Under the pieces are notes generated by a model. The model was not told the DNA's origin. It was given only the letters and a program-made list of their open reading frames with translations, and searched no databases. This document shows positions 25,090-33,912 of a stretch of 43,636 bases of DNA, in pieces. Where the stretch lies: contig DAINBU010000029.1 in assembly GCA_036732755.1 (NCBI GenBank), positions 1-43,636 of the forward strand, written 5' to 3'. The translations under genes were made by a program, and so were the position numbers. The stretch's first letter is position 1, and every line of letters starts with the position of its first letter. This DNA is from DASRRB01 sp036732755 (lineage in GTDB: Bacteria > Planctomycetota > B15-G4 > SIAN01).

Positions 25090-26213
25090 ACGTGGCGCCG
25101 ACGATCGCGCGCGACCGGTTCGGCCTCGGCTGGCGACCGGAGCTGGCGGGCGAGCTGCTGCTCGCGCGCTCGCGCATCGACCTGCTCGAAGTGGTCGCCG
25201 ACGACTGGTTCGACGCCCCGAAGGAGCGGCTGCGGGCGCTGCAGCTCCTCTCGACCCAGTTCGCGCTGATGCTGCACGGCGTCGGGCTCGGCCTCGCGTC
25301 GGTCGAGCCGGTCGAGGAGGCGCGGCTCGCCCGCTTCGCCCGGCTGCTCGCGCGCGTCGACGCGGAGGGCTGGTCGGAGCACCTCGCCTTCGTGCGCGGC
25401 GGGGGCGTCGAGCTCGGCCATCTCGTCGCGCCGCCGCGCCGCGACTCGATCGTCGCCGGTCTCGCGCGCAACTTCGAGCGGGCGGCGCGGGTCGTCGGGT
25501 CCCCGCCGCTGCTCGAAAACGTCGCGACGCTGGTCGATCCTCCCGGCAGCGACCGCGATGAGGCGATCTTCGTGGCGCAGGCGCTCGCCGCGACGGGGGC
25601 AGGGCTCGTCCTCGACCTCCACAATCTGCACGCGAACGCGACCAACCTCCGCTTCGACGCACTCGCCTGGCTCGACGTCGTCCCGATGGAGAGCGTGGTC
25701 CAGGTCCACCTCGCCGGCGGCCGCGCCGTCGCGCGCGGCGGCGTGACGCGCGTCCTCGACGACCACCGGCACGACGTGCCCGATCCGGTCTACGCGCTGC
25801 TCGAATCGGTGGGGGAGCGCTGCCCGCAGGCGCTGACCGTCCTGCTCGAGCGCGACGGCGACTATCCATCGCTCGGGTCGCTGCTCGGCCAGCTCGACCT
25901 CGCCCGCGCGGCGCTCGAACGCGGTCGCGCGCGACGCTCGCTCGTGCGGACGAAGGCGCTCGAGACGGCGCCGGATCGAATGCCCACGGTCGTTCCGGAT
26001 CGTCGCGGGGAGCGTCGGATCCTGAGCGCCGAGTCGGACCTGAACGCAGTCCTGGCGCGCGCCTACGTCGATCCGGCCGCGCGCGCCGAGCTCGTGCGCC
26101 GCGGCGCCGCGGCGTGCGGCGCATCGAACTGCCCGCTCGACGAGATCGGCCTCGAACTCACCGCCGAGAGCCTCGCGCGCAAGCGCGCTCGACTCGCCGG
26201 TTCCGGCGCTTGA
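25086..26213 (+). CDS. DUF692/MNIO-family iron-dependent peptide-modifying enzyme with extra C-terminal region
   Basis: A 375-aa protein from the GTG that overlaps the upstream stop (GTGA); an ATG at 25077 is the alternative. The family (multinuclear non-haem iron oxidative enzymes, including MbnB and TglH) modifies Cys residues in peptides. Candidate metal ligands are visible along a TIM-barrel-like order: His 64 (MLHGVGLGL), Glu 98-His 99 (WSEHLAFV), Glu 144-Asn 145 (LENVATL), Asp 177 to Asn 180 (LDLHNLHANATN), His 208 (VHLAGG), Asp 226-His 227 (DDHRHDVPDPV) and Glu 255. Family members often have HLAGH where this has HLAGG. About 105 residues beyond the barrel, including CGASNCP, are of unknown function. 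Confidence 0.88.
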   Translation: MNVAPTIARDRFGLGWRPELAGELLLARSRIDLLEVVADDWFDAPKERLRALQLLSTQFALMLHGVGLGLASVEPVEEARLARFARLLARVDAEGWSEHLAFVRGGGVELGHLVAPPRRDSIVAGLARNFERAARVVGSPPLLENVATLVDPPGSDRDEAIFVAQALAATGAGLVLDLHNLHANATNLRFDALAWLDVVPMESVVQVHLAGGRAVARGGVTRVLDDHRHDVPDPVYALLESVGERCPQALTVLLERDGDYPSLGSLLGQLDLARAALERGRARRSLVRTKALETAPDRMPTVVPDRRGERRILSAESDLNAVLARAYVDPAARAELVRRGAAACGASNCPLDEIGLELTAESLARKRARLAGSGA

Positions 26214-26226
26214 CCGGCGCTCGCGA

Positions 26227-26895
26227 TCACGCCGTCGCCGCCGCCGGCTCCTTCTTCCGGTGGAGCACCGCCGTCAACGCCCCGAAGAGCGAGCCGACGA
26301 TGACCGTGTAGCAGATCCACGTGACGAACTGCGGCAGGACCGCGATGACGAGCCACTTCGGGAAGAACTCCATCTCAGGCAGGCCGGGCATGCCCTTCTC
26401 GAAGTGGGTTCCCCAGTTCTTCTGCATCGCGACGTACATCACGACGACGACGGGGAGACGGGAGAGGTAGCCGAAGGCGACGAGTGAGCGGCCGAGCTCC
26501 TTCCAGCCGACGAAGGCGAGGGCGGCGCCGACGAGGACGGAGCCGTTCAGGAGCGCGATCTTGCCGGACGGCGGGATCGAGCTGTCCGGATCGCCGACGA
26601 TGGGGCCCGGGGCGGCGAGCAGCACCAGTCCGACGAACGAGAGCAGCAGCGCGCGCCCGCTCCTCGCCGGCGTGCGACCCTGCTCCTGCAGCCGCAGCGC
26701 GAACCAGATCCCCAGCAGCGGCACGAGCCACGCGATGCCGACCAGCGCGAACCTGCCGCCGGCGTCGCGGCTGAAGAGGAGCGGCGACCAGCCGTGCAGC
26801 TCGCCGTAGAGGCGCAGCAGCGTCAATCCGAGCGAGACGAGAGCGGCGAAGAAGATCGGACCCTTCATCGAACTGCCCGAAGCAGGGGCTCCCAT
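26227..26895 (-). CDS. Multi-pass membrane protein of unknown function
   Basis: A 222-aa membrane protein with about six hydrophobic segments, for example FFAALVSLGLTLLRLY, FALVGIAWLVPLLGIWFAL, LLLSFVGLVLLAAPGPIVG, VLVGAALAFVGWKELG and WICYTVIVGSLFGALTAVL. The start at 26895 is supported by GGGAGA just upstream; an in-frame ATG at 26868 is possible. No transporter or enzyme motif is recognised. It begins 11 bp after the sulfatase stop on the same strand, so the two are probably cotranscribed. It converges on the MNIO gene with 13 bp between. Confidence 0.7.
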   Translation of the reverse strand: MGAPASGSSMKGPIFFAALVSLGLTLLRLYGELHGWSPLLFSRDAGGRFALVGIAWLVPLLGIWFALRLQEQGRTPARSGRALLLSFVGLVLLAAPGPIVGDPDSSIPPSGKIALLNGSVLVGAALAFVGWKELGRSLVAFGYLSRLPVVVVMYVAMQKNWGTHFEKGMPGLPEMEFFPKWLVIAVLPQFVTWICYTVIVGSLFGALTAVLHRKKEPAAATA

Positions 26896-26906
26896 CTCCG
26901 GTCTCC

Positions 26907-28370
26907 CTAGTGTTCCGTGTCACCCGCGTCGGCGGCGGTCCCGGCCGGCGCGAGGCTCTTCCACGGATCGTGGTGGTCGGTCATCCACTGCTCGAGCCGC
27001 GCACGCAGATCGGCCTTGGTCGCCGCGAACCTCGCGTCGTTCGCGAGGTTCACGATCTCGCCCGGGTCGTGCGCTATGTCGTAGAGCTCGGCACCGTCCG
27101 CGGCGCCTCCGGCGTAGATCACGTACTTCCAGTCGCGCGTGCGGATGCTCCGGATCGGGACGACCCACTGCTGCTTGCCGTAGTACTGGACGACAATGGC
27201 GTCGCGCTCCGGAAGCGCGGCGGCTCCGGTGAGCCACGGCCGGAGCGAGACGCCGTCGAACTTCCGCGGCGCGGCCGCGCCGTCCGTCCCGTCGCGCGGC
27301 GGCTCGGCGCCGGCGAAATCGAGCAGCGTCGGCGCGAGGTCGCAGAGGACGACGAGCGAGCTCGAGCGGCCGGTCTTCCCGCCGAACGCCTTCGGCACGC
27401 GCACGACGAGCGGCACGCGGACCACCTCGTCGTACATGAAGGGGCCCTTGAAAACGAGCCGGTGCGCCGCGTCCATGTCGCCGTGGTCGGAGGTCACGAC
27501 GACGATCGTGCTCTCGAGGAGGCCGCGCTCGCGCAGCGCGGCGAGGACGCCACCGAGCCTCCCGTCGAAGAGGCGCACCTTGTCGCGATAGAAGCGGCGG
27601 TACGCCTTCCAGCCATCGGTCGCCACGCCCTTCATGATCTTCCCGCGGCGGTCGGCGGCCATGAACTCGCGCTGCGGGGCGGGGCGGTCGGCGAGGTTCG
27701 TCTTCTCCCACGATTCGGGCAGCGGGACGCTCGCGAGATCGGCGCCGCGCGCTGCGGCGGGATCGAAGTCGTAGACGTCGTGCGGGTCGCGCAGCGAGAC
27801 GAAGAGCGCGAAGGGCGGGTCGCCGCTCTTCACGCCGGCGAGGAACGCGACGGCGCGCTTCACCGCGTCGTCGTCGTCCTCGGGCGCCGGATGGGAGACG
27901 CCCGCGTCGACGTCCCAGCCGGCGAGCGCGCGCCTCTGGTCGCCGAGGTGCCACTTCCCGAAGTAGGCGGTCCGGTAGCCGGCCGCCTGCAGCGACGGCG
28001 CGATGGTCGCGAGCGCGAGCGGCCGCGTGCCGGCCGAGCCGACGTTCGAGACGACGCCCGTCCGGCTCGGCACGAGGCCGGTCAGGATCGCTGCGCGGCT
28101 CGGCGAGCACTGCGGCGTCGCGCAGAAGGCGTTCTCGAAGACGAAGGCGTCGGCGGCGAGCCGGTCGAGGTTCGGCGTGACGAAGAATGGATCGAGGAAG
28201 CCGGCCGCGCGCCCGTGCTGCTGGTCGGAGAAGACGAAGAGGAGATTCGGCCGCGCCGGCGCCGCCGGCTTCGCGGGCGTCGCCTCCTGCGACCGGACGG
28301 AGAACGCGAGCACGGCGAGCGCGAGCGCCGCGAGCGGGCGCCGCTTCCGGTCCATTCCTGGCATCGCCAT
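26907..28370 (-). CDS. Exported sulfatase (formylglycine type)
   Basis: A 487-aa arylsulfatase-type hydrolase. The formylglycine motif is CSPSRAAILTG (Cys 88), preceded by the metal-binding VFSDQQHG near residue 48 and followed by YRTAYFGKWHLG and a TSDHGDMDAAH metal site. The N terminus is a signal peptide (LAALALAVLAFSVRS). Three close in-frame ATGs (28370, 28364, 28355) leave the exact start uncertain. Substrate could be a sulfated sugar, phenol or choline sulfate. A formylglycine-generating enzyme must be elsewhere in the genome. Planctomycetes typically hold many of these. Confidence 0.93.
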   Translation of the reverse strand: MAMPGMDRKRRPLAALALAVLAFSVRSQEATPAKPAAPARPNLLFVFSDQQHGRAAGFLDPFFVTPNLDRLAADAFVFENAFCATPQCSPSRAAILTGLVPSRTGVVSNVGSAGTRPLALATIAPSLQAAGYRTAYFGKWHLGDQRRALAGWDVDAGVSHPAPEDDDDAVKRAVAFLAGVKSGDPPFALFVSLRDPHDVYDFDPAAARGADLASVPLPESWEKTNLADRPAPQREFMAADRRGKIMKGVATDGWKAYRRFYRDKVRLFDGRLGGVLAALRERGLLESTIVVVTSDHGDMDAAHRLVFKGPFMYDEVVRVPLVVRVPKAFGGKTGRSSSLVVLCDLAPTLLDFAGAEPPRDGTDGAAAPRKFDGVSLRPWLTGAAALPERDAIVVQYYGKQQWVVPIRSIRTRDWKYVIYAGGAADGAELYDIAHDPGEIVNLANDARFAATKADLRARLEQWMTDHHDPWKSLAPAGTAADAGDTEH

Positions 28371-28402
28371 CCCGGCGATTGTAGGCCGGCGCGCGAAGCA
28401 GC

Positions 28403-28442
28403 GCGGCCGGCGGCGAGAACGATCTTTCCCGCCGCCGGCCGC
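28403..28442. terminator. Strong hairpin between propeller gene and sulfatase
   Basis: Perfect 13-bp stem GCGGCCGGCGGCG / CGCCGCCGGCCGC with a 14-nt loop in the 96-bp gap between the gene ending at 28467 and the sulfatase start. On the transcribed (minus) strand no T-tract follows, so it may attenuate or stabilise RNA rather than terminate. Confidence 0.5.
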
Positions 28443-28466
28443 TTCGGAGCGATCGCGGTCGCGTCG

Positions 28467-29708
28467 TCAGTACGAGCCGAACACCAGCTCGAGCCCGTTG
28501 CTCCGCGCCTTGTTGAACGGATTGCCCGTGTCGAATGCGACGACCTGCACGCCGATGTCGAGGCCGACCAGCGCCGGATCGTCGGGATGGGTGAAGCGCA
28601 GCCGCGTGCCGCCGTTGCCGGCGCCCGCGCCGCCCGCGACGAAGGGGACGAGACCCCACGCCGTGGCGAAGTCGATGTAGAGGTGGCCGCCCCAGATCGG
28701 CAGGCTGCCGGTGCCGATGCTCCAGAGGAAGAAGCAGCTCGCGCCGCCGTTCAGGCGGTCGATGTCGTAGGTGAGGTCGGCGCCCGGCGATGGATTGAAG
28801 ATGCCGCGGATGCGCGGCACGAAGCCGCCCGCGCCCGCCGTCCCGGTGCCGAACACGTCGCTGTGTCCGCTGCAGCCCGGGTAGGCGCCCGGCACCGCCG
28901 CGCCGAGGAAGTATCCGAGCGTCGCGTCCTGGCAGATCGTCGTGACGTTGCCGAGCGAGTCGATCTTCACCAGCGCGCTCGTCTCGGCGCACGAGACGAT
29001 CAGCCCCGAGCCGTCGGGCGACATCGTCACGTCGTTCGGCTCGTCCAGGATCGGGTCGTCGGCGAAGACCTCCCATTCGCCGGTGTCGACGCGGATGCGC
29101 ACGACGAAGTTGCTGCCGTACGAGGCGGCGAAGAGGTTGCCGGCGCGGTCGAGCTCGATGCCGGCCGGGATGGCGACGCCGTTCGCCGCGCCGTCGAAGA
29201 ACGGCGTCGGGACGCCGTTCGCGTCAATCTCGAAGATCCAGTAGTTGCCGTGGTCGGTCATCCAGAGGTTGCCGTCGTGGTCGAAGGCGAGGCCGCCCGG
29301 GATGCTGTAGAGGCCGTGCGAGTTGTCGGAGAAGAGAGACTGCGTGCCGGTGTTCGGATCGACCTTCACGACCCACTGATAGTGGGCCTCGGTCACGTAG
29401 AGGTCGCCGGTGGTCGGATGGATCGTGACCGAGAGCGGCGTATGGAGCAGGTTGCCCAACGTGAGCACCTGCTTGGTGCCGTCGGGCGCGATCTTCCAGA
29501 TCAGTCCGACGAACGAGTCCTGCAGGAAGACGTTCCCCGCCGGGTCGACCTGCCCGTAGAAGGGCGCGAACACGCCGGTCGCGAAGGGCTCGATCTGGCC
29601 CGTCGCCGGATTCCATTTGCGGACCTCGCGGACGTCCGGGAGCGAGATGTAGACCTCGGGCTCGTCGAAGGCCGCGCACGACGCCAAGGCAGCCAGCAGG
29701 AGTGACAT
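28467..29708 (-). CDS. Secreted NHL/SMP-30-type propeller lipoprotein with C-terminal beta-sandwich
   Basis: A 413-aa protein. AGAAGGAG lies upstream of the chosen ATG, which gives MSLLLAALASCAAFDEPEVY with a lipobox (LASC). The body carries NHL-like repeats, for example GNLWMTDHGNYWIFEIDANG, GNLFAASYGSNFVVRIRVDTG and GDLYVTEAHYQWVVKVDPNTG. The last 130 residues (GTGTAGAGGFVPRIRG to the end) form a separate domain typical of planctomycete secreted proteins. A ligand-binding or scaffold role is more likely than an enzyme. The longer frame to 29756 lacks a ribosome-binding site. Confidence 0.8.
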   Translation of the reverse strand: MSLLLAALASCAAFDEPEVYISLPDVREVRKWNPATGQIEPFATGVFAPFYGQVDPAGNVFLQDSFVGLIWKIAPDGTKQVLTLGNLLHTPLSVTIHPTTGDLYVTEAHYQWVVKVDPNTGTQSLFSDNSHGLYSIPGGLAFDHDGNLWMTDHGNYWIFEIDANGVPTPFFDGAANGVAIPAGIELDRAGNLFAASYGSNFVVRIRVDTGEWEVFADDPILDEPNDVTMSPDGSGLIVSCAETSALVKIDSLGNVTTICQDATLGYFLGAAVPGAYPGCSGHSDVFGTGTAGAGGFVPRIRGIFNPSPGADLTYDIDRLNGGASCFFLWSIGTGSLPIWGGHLYIDFATAWGLVPFVAGGAGAGNGGTRLRFTHPDDPALVGLDIGVQVVAFDTGNPFNKARSNGLELVFGSY

Positions 29709-29825
29709 TCCTCTTCTCCTTCTCGGGACGGTCACCAGGCGCGTGGGGAATAGCACGATGCCGCGCGCGGCAACCCGTTCTTCACGACTCCTTCGCGTCC
29801 CTCGCGCGCCGACCCCGCGACCCCA

Positions 29826-31256
29826 TCACTGCGGATCGGCCGCCCACGCCGTGAACGCCGCCTCGAGCTCGGCTCGCACCGGGGCGAAGAGCTGGTCGAA
29901 GAGCTGCGCGCCGCTCTGCTTCTGCGCGTCGCGCGACCAGCGCGACCCGAGCCCGAAGTTCTCCCAGTCGGCGAAGCGTCCGGCGAAGCGCACGTCCTTC
30001 GTGGTCGAGAGGAACCAGTAGAGCGCCCACGCCTCGCGGTAGAAGTGCTCGGCGCTGCCGTCCTTCGCGTTGATGCGCACGTTCGCGTCTCCGGAGAGGA
30101 GCTCGCCGAGCGGGACGCGCAGGCGGCCGTCCGACAGCGACGCAGCGAGCGTCGCGCGCGTGGGCTTGAGTCCCGTCTCGAGCGTCCCTTCGGCGTAGCG
30201 CATCGCCGCGCTGTTCCCGAAGAACTCCGCCGTCCCCTCGGCGTACCACGAGGGCATCTCGCTGGCGTAGACGTCGAAGTGCCAGAGGTGCGCGACTTCG
30301 TGGAGCGCGATCGGTTCGAGGCGCGCCTGCGCGAAGGTGACCGCGAACCCTTCCTTCGACGTCGCGAAGCCGGCGGAGAGCGTGCGATCGGCGTGGTCGG
30401 ACGACTTGCACCACTCCTGGTAGGAGGAAGTGTCGGGGAAGACGAAGAGGCCGAGCGGCCGCGGCGTCGCGCGCTCGCCCAGCTGCTTCTCGTATTGCGG
30501 ATAGGCGAGCTTCAGCAGCGCGAGCAGGTCGGCCGCCTGCTTTTCCGAGGTGACCGTGCGCACCAGGATCCGGTCGTCCCGCGCTTCGTGCACGGAATCG
30601 AGGCTCTTCAGGCTGCGCAGCATGCTGTCGCGCAGCCAGCGCTTGCCGTTGATCAGGACGAGGTCGTCGACGACCATCCGCTTCGAGACGTCGGCCGGGA
30701 TCGTGCCGGCCTTGCCGGCGACCAGGCGCCCCTCGGCGTCGAGGTCGTAGGGGCCGCCCACGAGCTCGAGCGCGCGCAGGAAGCGTTCGTGCGCGGCCTT
30801 CGCGAGGATCGGATCGCCCGGCTTCTTGGCGTACTTGGCTCCAAGCTTGAGCAGCGCCGTCGCGTAGGCCTGGTCGTACTGCTCCTTCTTCTTCTTGAAG
30901 CCGGCCTCGACGAACGCCTTCGGCGACTTCCACTTGCGCCGCTTCCAGATCGGATTGTCGAAGTCGCGCAGCAGGCCGGTGAAGCGGCGCAGGCCGCCCG
31001 CTTCGGGGATCAGCTCGATCGCCCGCTCGAAGCACCAGAGCGCCTCGCCGCGCCAGCTGCCCTCGTAGTACCCCGAGCCCGCCTCGTAGTACTTGTCGAA
31101 GACGGGCTTGAGGACGTCGAGCTCGTACTTGCGGGTGTCGGGATCGAGCAGCGCGGGCTTCTCGCCGTCGCCCTGCGCCGCGGCGCGCGGCGCGAGCAGC
31201 GCCGGGACGATCGCGACGACGCCGACCAGCACGAGCGCCCGGACGCGAGCGGCCAT
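29826..31256 (-). CDS. Secreted HExxH metallopeptidase-like protein (DUF1570-like)
   Basis: A 476-aa protein. The ATG at 31256 is preferred because GAGGG lies 6 nt upstream, while the ATG at 31262 has none. A signal peptide (ALVLVGVVAIVPALLAPRAAA) follows. The zinc site is HEVAHLWHF (HExxH, in PIALHEVAHLW), with the third ligand plausibly the Glu in WYAEGTAEFFG; this gluzincin-like arrangement resembles planctomycete DUF1570 proteins. The N-terminal 250 residues are helix-rich with a TPR-like look. A tandem 12-bp repeat lies just upstream. Confidence 0.75.
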   Translation of the reverse strand: MAARVRALVLVGVVAIVPALLAPRAAAQGDGEKPALLDPDTRKYELDVLKPVFDKYYEAGSGYYEGSWRGEALWCFERAIELIPEAGGLRRFTGLLRDFDNPIWKRRKWKSPKAFVEAGFKKKKEQYDQAYATALLKLGAKYAKKPGDPILAKAAHERFLRALELVGGPYDLDAEGRLVAGKAGTIPADVSKRMVVDDLVLINGKRWLRDSMLRSLKSLDSVHEARDDRILVRTVTSEKQAADLLALLKLAYPQYEKQLGERATPRPLGLFVFPDTSSYQEWCKSSDHADRTLSAGFATSKEGFAVTFAQARLEPIALHEVAHLWHFDVYASEMPSWYAEGTAEFFGNSAAMRYAEGTLETGLKPTRATLAASLSDGRLRVPLGELLSGDANVRINAKDGSAEHFYREAWALYWFLSTTKDVRFAGRFADWENFGLGSRWSRDAQKQSGAQLFDQLFAPVRAELEAAFTAWAADPQ

Positions 31257-31269
31257 CCTCATCCCTCGT

Positions 31270-31293
31270 GAAGTGACGTGGGAAGTGACGTGG
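31270..31293. repeat. Perfect tandem duplication of a 12-bp unit
   Basis: GAAGTGACGTGG occurs twice without a gap, immediately 5' of the HExxH gene start and in the divergent region shared with the sugar dehydrogenase. It could be a tandem operator or a replication-slippage duplication. Confidence 0.75.
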
Positions 31294-31363
31294 GACGGAG
31301 CGCGGGAATGTAGCGGCGCGCCGTCGGCTTTACTTGCGTGAAGACCCCCGCTCTCATCGCGAA

Positions 31364-32572
31364 ATGGTCCACCGCGCCTTCCTCATCCGGTCGCTCTTGG
31401 TGGGGTTCGCCGTCGCGCCGGCCGTGCCGCCCGCCACCGCGCAGGCGCTGCCGAAGATCGAGCTGCGGCGCGTCCTCGCGAAGCTCGACGTCGACCGGCC
31501 GCTCTGGATGGAGGAGGCGCCCGACGGGTCGGGGCGGCTCTTCGTGGTCGAGCAGCGCGGTCGCATCCTGGTGACGAGAAAGGGGGGCGACGGGAGCGAC
31601 GCGAAGCTCTTCCTCGATCTGCAGGCGCGGCGGCCCTACGTCGAGAACGAGGAGGGGCTGCTCGGCTTCGCGTGCCACCCGAAGATCGGCGAGAACGACC
31701 GCTGCTTCGTGTTCTATTCGCAGCAGAAGCCGAAGAGGACGGTGATCAGCGAGCTCCTGACCTTTCCCGACGACCCCGACCGCGCCGACCCCGCGTCGGA
31801 GCGCAAGCTCCTCGAGTTCACGCGCCCCTACTGGAACCACGACGGCGGTTTCCTCGGCTTCGGCCCCGACGGCTTCCTCTGGTTCACGTGCGGCGACGGC
31901 GGCAGCGCCGGCGATCCGCACGGGAACGGCCAGAGCCGGACCACGCTGCTCGGCAAGATCCACCGCATCGACGTCGACCACCGCGACGGCGAGCTCCCTT
32001 ATGCGATCCCGCCCGACAACCCCTTCGCGAAGGAGGGCGGGAAGGTGCGCGGGGAGATCTGGGCCTTGGGCCTGCGCAACGTCTGGCGCATGAGCTGGGA
32101 TCGCGAGACGAAGGAGCTGTGGGCCGCCGACGTCGGGCAGGACCGCTGGGAGGAGGTCGACCTGATCGTCCGCGGCGGCAACTACGGCTGGAGGGTGCGC
32201 GAGGGCTTCCACGGTTTCGTCGGCGAGGCGTCGGGCGCGAAGCTGATCGACCCGGTGATCGAGTACGCGCACAACGACGGCCTGGCGAAGCAGAGCTCCT
32301 TCCCCGACCACGGCAGCGGCACCAGCATCACCGGCGGGTACGTCTACCGCGGCAGAAAGCACCCCGCGCTGCGCGGCGTCTACGTCTACGCCGACTACAC
32401 GCTCGGGACGATCTTCGGGCTGCGCCACGCGAACGGGAAGGTGACCGCGCACGGGACGCTGCTCGCGCAGCCCAAGAACGTGACGAGCTTCGCCGAGGAC
32501 CGCGATGGCGAGCTCTACGCCCTCACGCAGGGCGGCGGGATCTTCGAGATCGCGGCCGCGGGCGTGAAGTGA
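31364..32572 (+). CDS. PQQ-dependent sugar dehydrogenase (GSDH/YliI family)
   Basis: A 402-aa exported protein of the soluble glucose/sorbosone dehydrogenase type. A signal peptide (FLIRSLLVGFAVAPAVPPATA) precedes the propeller. Family motifs are NEEGLLGFACHPKIGEND, NHDGGFLGFGPDG, LWFTCGDGGSAGDPHGNGQ, LGKIHRIDVD and WEEVDLIVRGGNYGW; the last is the usual PQQ/substrate-region segment. It is a six-bladed propeller; the substrate is unknown. Start ATG at 31364 lacks a clear ribosome-binding site, and a TTG at 31334 is an alternative. It ends 2 bp from the convergent gene. Confidence 0.88.
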   Translation: MVHRAFLIRSLLVGFAVAPAVPPATAQALPKIELRRVLAKLDVDRPLWMEEAPDGSGRLFVVEQRGRILVTRKGGDGSDAKLFLDLQARRPYVENEEGLLGFACHPKIGENDRCFVFYSQQKPKRTVISELLTFPDDPDRADPASERKLLEFTRPYWNHDGGFLGFGPDGFLWFTCGDGGSAGDPHGNGQSRTTLLGKIHRIDVDHRDGELPYAIPPDNPFAKEGGKVRGEIWALGLRNVWRMSWDRETKELWAADVGQDRWEEVDLIVRGGNYGWRVREGFHGFVGEASGAKLIDPVIEYAHNDGLAKQSSFPDHGSGTSITGGYVYRGRKHPALRGVYVYADYTLGTIFGLRHANGKVTAHGTLLAQPKNVTSFAEDRDGELYALTQGGGIFEIAAAGVK

Positions 32573-32574
32573 CT

Positions 32575-33912
32575 TCAGCGCGTCTTCTCGCGCGGCGTGC
32601 TCGGCGTCATCTCCGCGGTGTAGACGAAGGCGTCGGCGAACTCGCACCAGGGACCGGTGCAGCGCGCGTAGCCGAACGGGCGCGCCTCGAACGGCTTCTG
32701 GAAGGGCGAGTCGTCGGCCCGCGCGGCGCGCAAGTCGAGGAACGCGAGCGGCGGGCCGGCGCGGTCGAAGAGGTCTTCGAGCGAACCGGGGGCGGGCGGC
32801 TCGAGCGGGCTCTTCACCTTCTCGAAGACCGATCCGAACGTCCCGCGTGCGGCCGTGAAGAGGATCGTGTAGGCGGCGGCGCCGAGCTCGCGATGGACGA
32901 CGTCGCCCATCGTGACGTACTTCTCGTAGAGGTGCACGCTGCTGCCGACGAAGCGCACCTTCGGCAGGCCGTGGGCGATGTGGCGGCTCGCCGCCCAGAC
33001 GACGATCTTGCGCCCGGCGAACCAGTCGTTCGCGAGCCAGACCAGGTTCTCGCCCATGGCCACGTCGCGGAGGTTGCTCGCTTCCTGCTGCTTCGCGTCC
33101 TGCCCCGGACCGGCGGCGAAGCCTTCGGCGACGGCGAGCTCGACGCGGAGGTTGCGCAGCGTGCGCGCAGCGAAGCGGCGGCGGCGCGCGGCCGCGGCGT
33201 CGGTCGCCTTTTCGTCGACGGGCGCGAAGCGTTCCTCGATGCCGCTCACGAATGGAGCCGCTGCGGCGGCCTTCTCGGTCGGCGGCGTGCTCGCGGCGCC
33301 GGCGGCGGGCGGCGCCGAGAGCTGCCGGATCTGCGCGTAGAGCTTCGCGAGGTGGGCGCGCTCGTCGTCCGAGAGCGCGACGCCGAGCTCCTTCGCCTCG
33401 CTCGCAATCCAGTCGACCCAGCCCGCCGACGCGCTGCCGGTGAACTGGCAGTCGACGCCGGCGAGCTCGAGCGGACGCGCCGCTCCCGGCGCGTGCGTGT
33501 CGCGCAGGTAGTCGAAGACCGGCCGGCACGCTTCGCTGCGCGTCCAGATGGCGAAGACGCCCTGCTCGAATGCGGCATGCGCCGCGTCGCCCGTCGCGGC
33601 GCGCAGGCGCTGCTCCGCGATCGAGCAGTCGAAGAGGCCCGACTCGAAGGCGAGGACGTCGAAGCCGAGCCGCTCGTGCAGGAACCGGATCAGCCGCGCC
33701 TTGGCGCGGAAGCAGGCGCCGTCGCCGTGGCTTTGCTCGCCGACCTGGACCACGCGCGCGTCGCCGATCGCGGCGGCGAGCGGCTTGAGGTCGGAGAGGT
33801 CGTCGTCGGCGACGTCGAGCGTGCGCAGCGCGACGGAGTGGTCGAGGACCCAGTCGAGGCGGTCGTCCTGCGCGACGGCGCAGGCGAGGACGAACAGCGA
33901 CGCGGCGGGCAT
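32575..33912 (-). CDS. Erythromycin esterase-family protein, probably exported
   Basis: A 445-aa protein with CAGGA about 9 nt before the ATG and a signal-like N terminus (MPAASLFVLACAVAQ). It matches the erythromycin esterase (PF05139) family by the conserved GEQSHGDG near residues 58-65, LAFESGLFDC and HIAHGLPK, which correspond to its active-site region. Family members open macrolide lactones, but many genomic homologues have no known resistance role. A Pro/Ala-rich insertion is present near residues 200-225. It lies in a minus-strand cluster with the sulfur genes. Confidence 0.85.
   Translation of the reverse strand: MPAASLFVLACAVAQDDRLDWVLDHSVALRTLDVADDDLSDLKPLAAAIGDARVVQVGEQSHGDGACFRAKARLIRFLHERLGFDVLAFESGLFDCSIAEQRLRAATGDAAHAAFEQGVFAIWTRSEACRPVFDYLRDTHAPGAARPLELAGVDCQFTGSASAGWVDWIASEAKELGVALSDDERAHLAKLYAQIRQLSAPPAAGAASTPPTEKAAAAAPFVSGIEERFAPVDEKATDAAAARRRRFAARTLRNLRVELAVAEGFAAGPGQDAKQQEASNLRDVAMGENLVWLANDWFAGRKIVVWAASRHIAHGLPKVRFVGSSVHLYEKYVTMGDVVHRELGAAAYTILFTAARGTFGSVFEKVKSPLEPPAPGSLEDLFDRAGPPLAFLDLRAARADDSPFQKPFEARPFGYARCTGPWCEFADAFVYTAEMTPSTPREKTR

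Noticed and set aside
26910..29705. A 931-aa plus-strand frame
   Set aside because: It is antisense to the sulfatase and NHL propeller and has no recognisable domain; it is a GC shadow.
32575..33912. Macrolide resistance gene
   Set aside because: The family is named for erythromycin esterase, but most genomic members have no shown resistance function, and nothing mobile is nearby.
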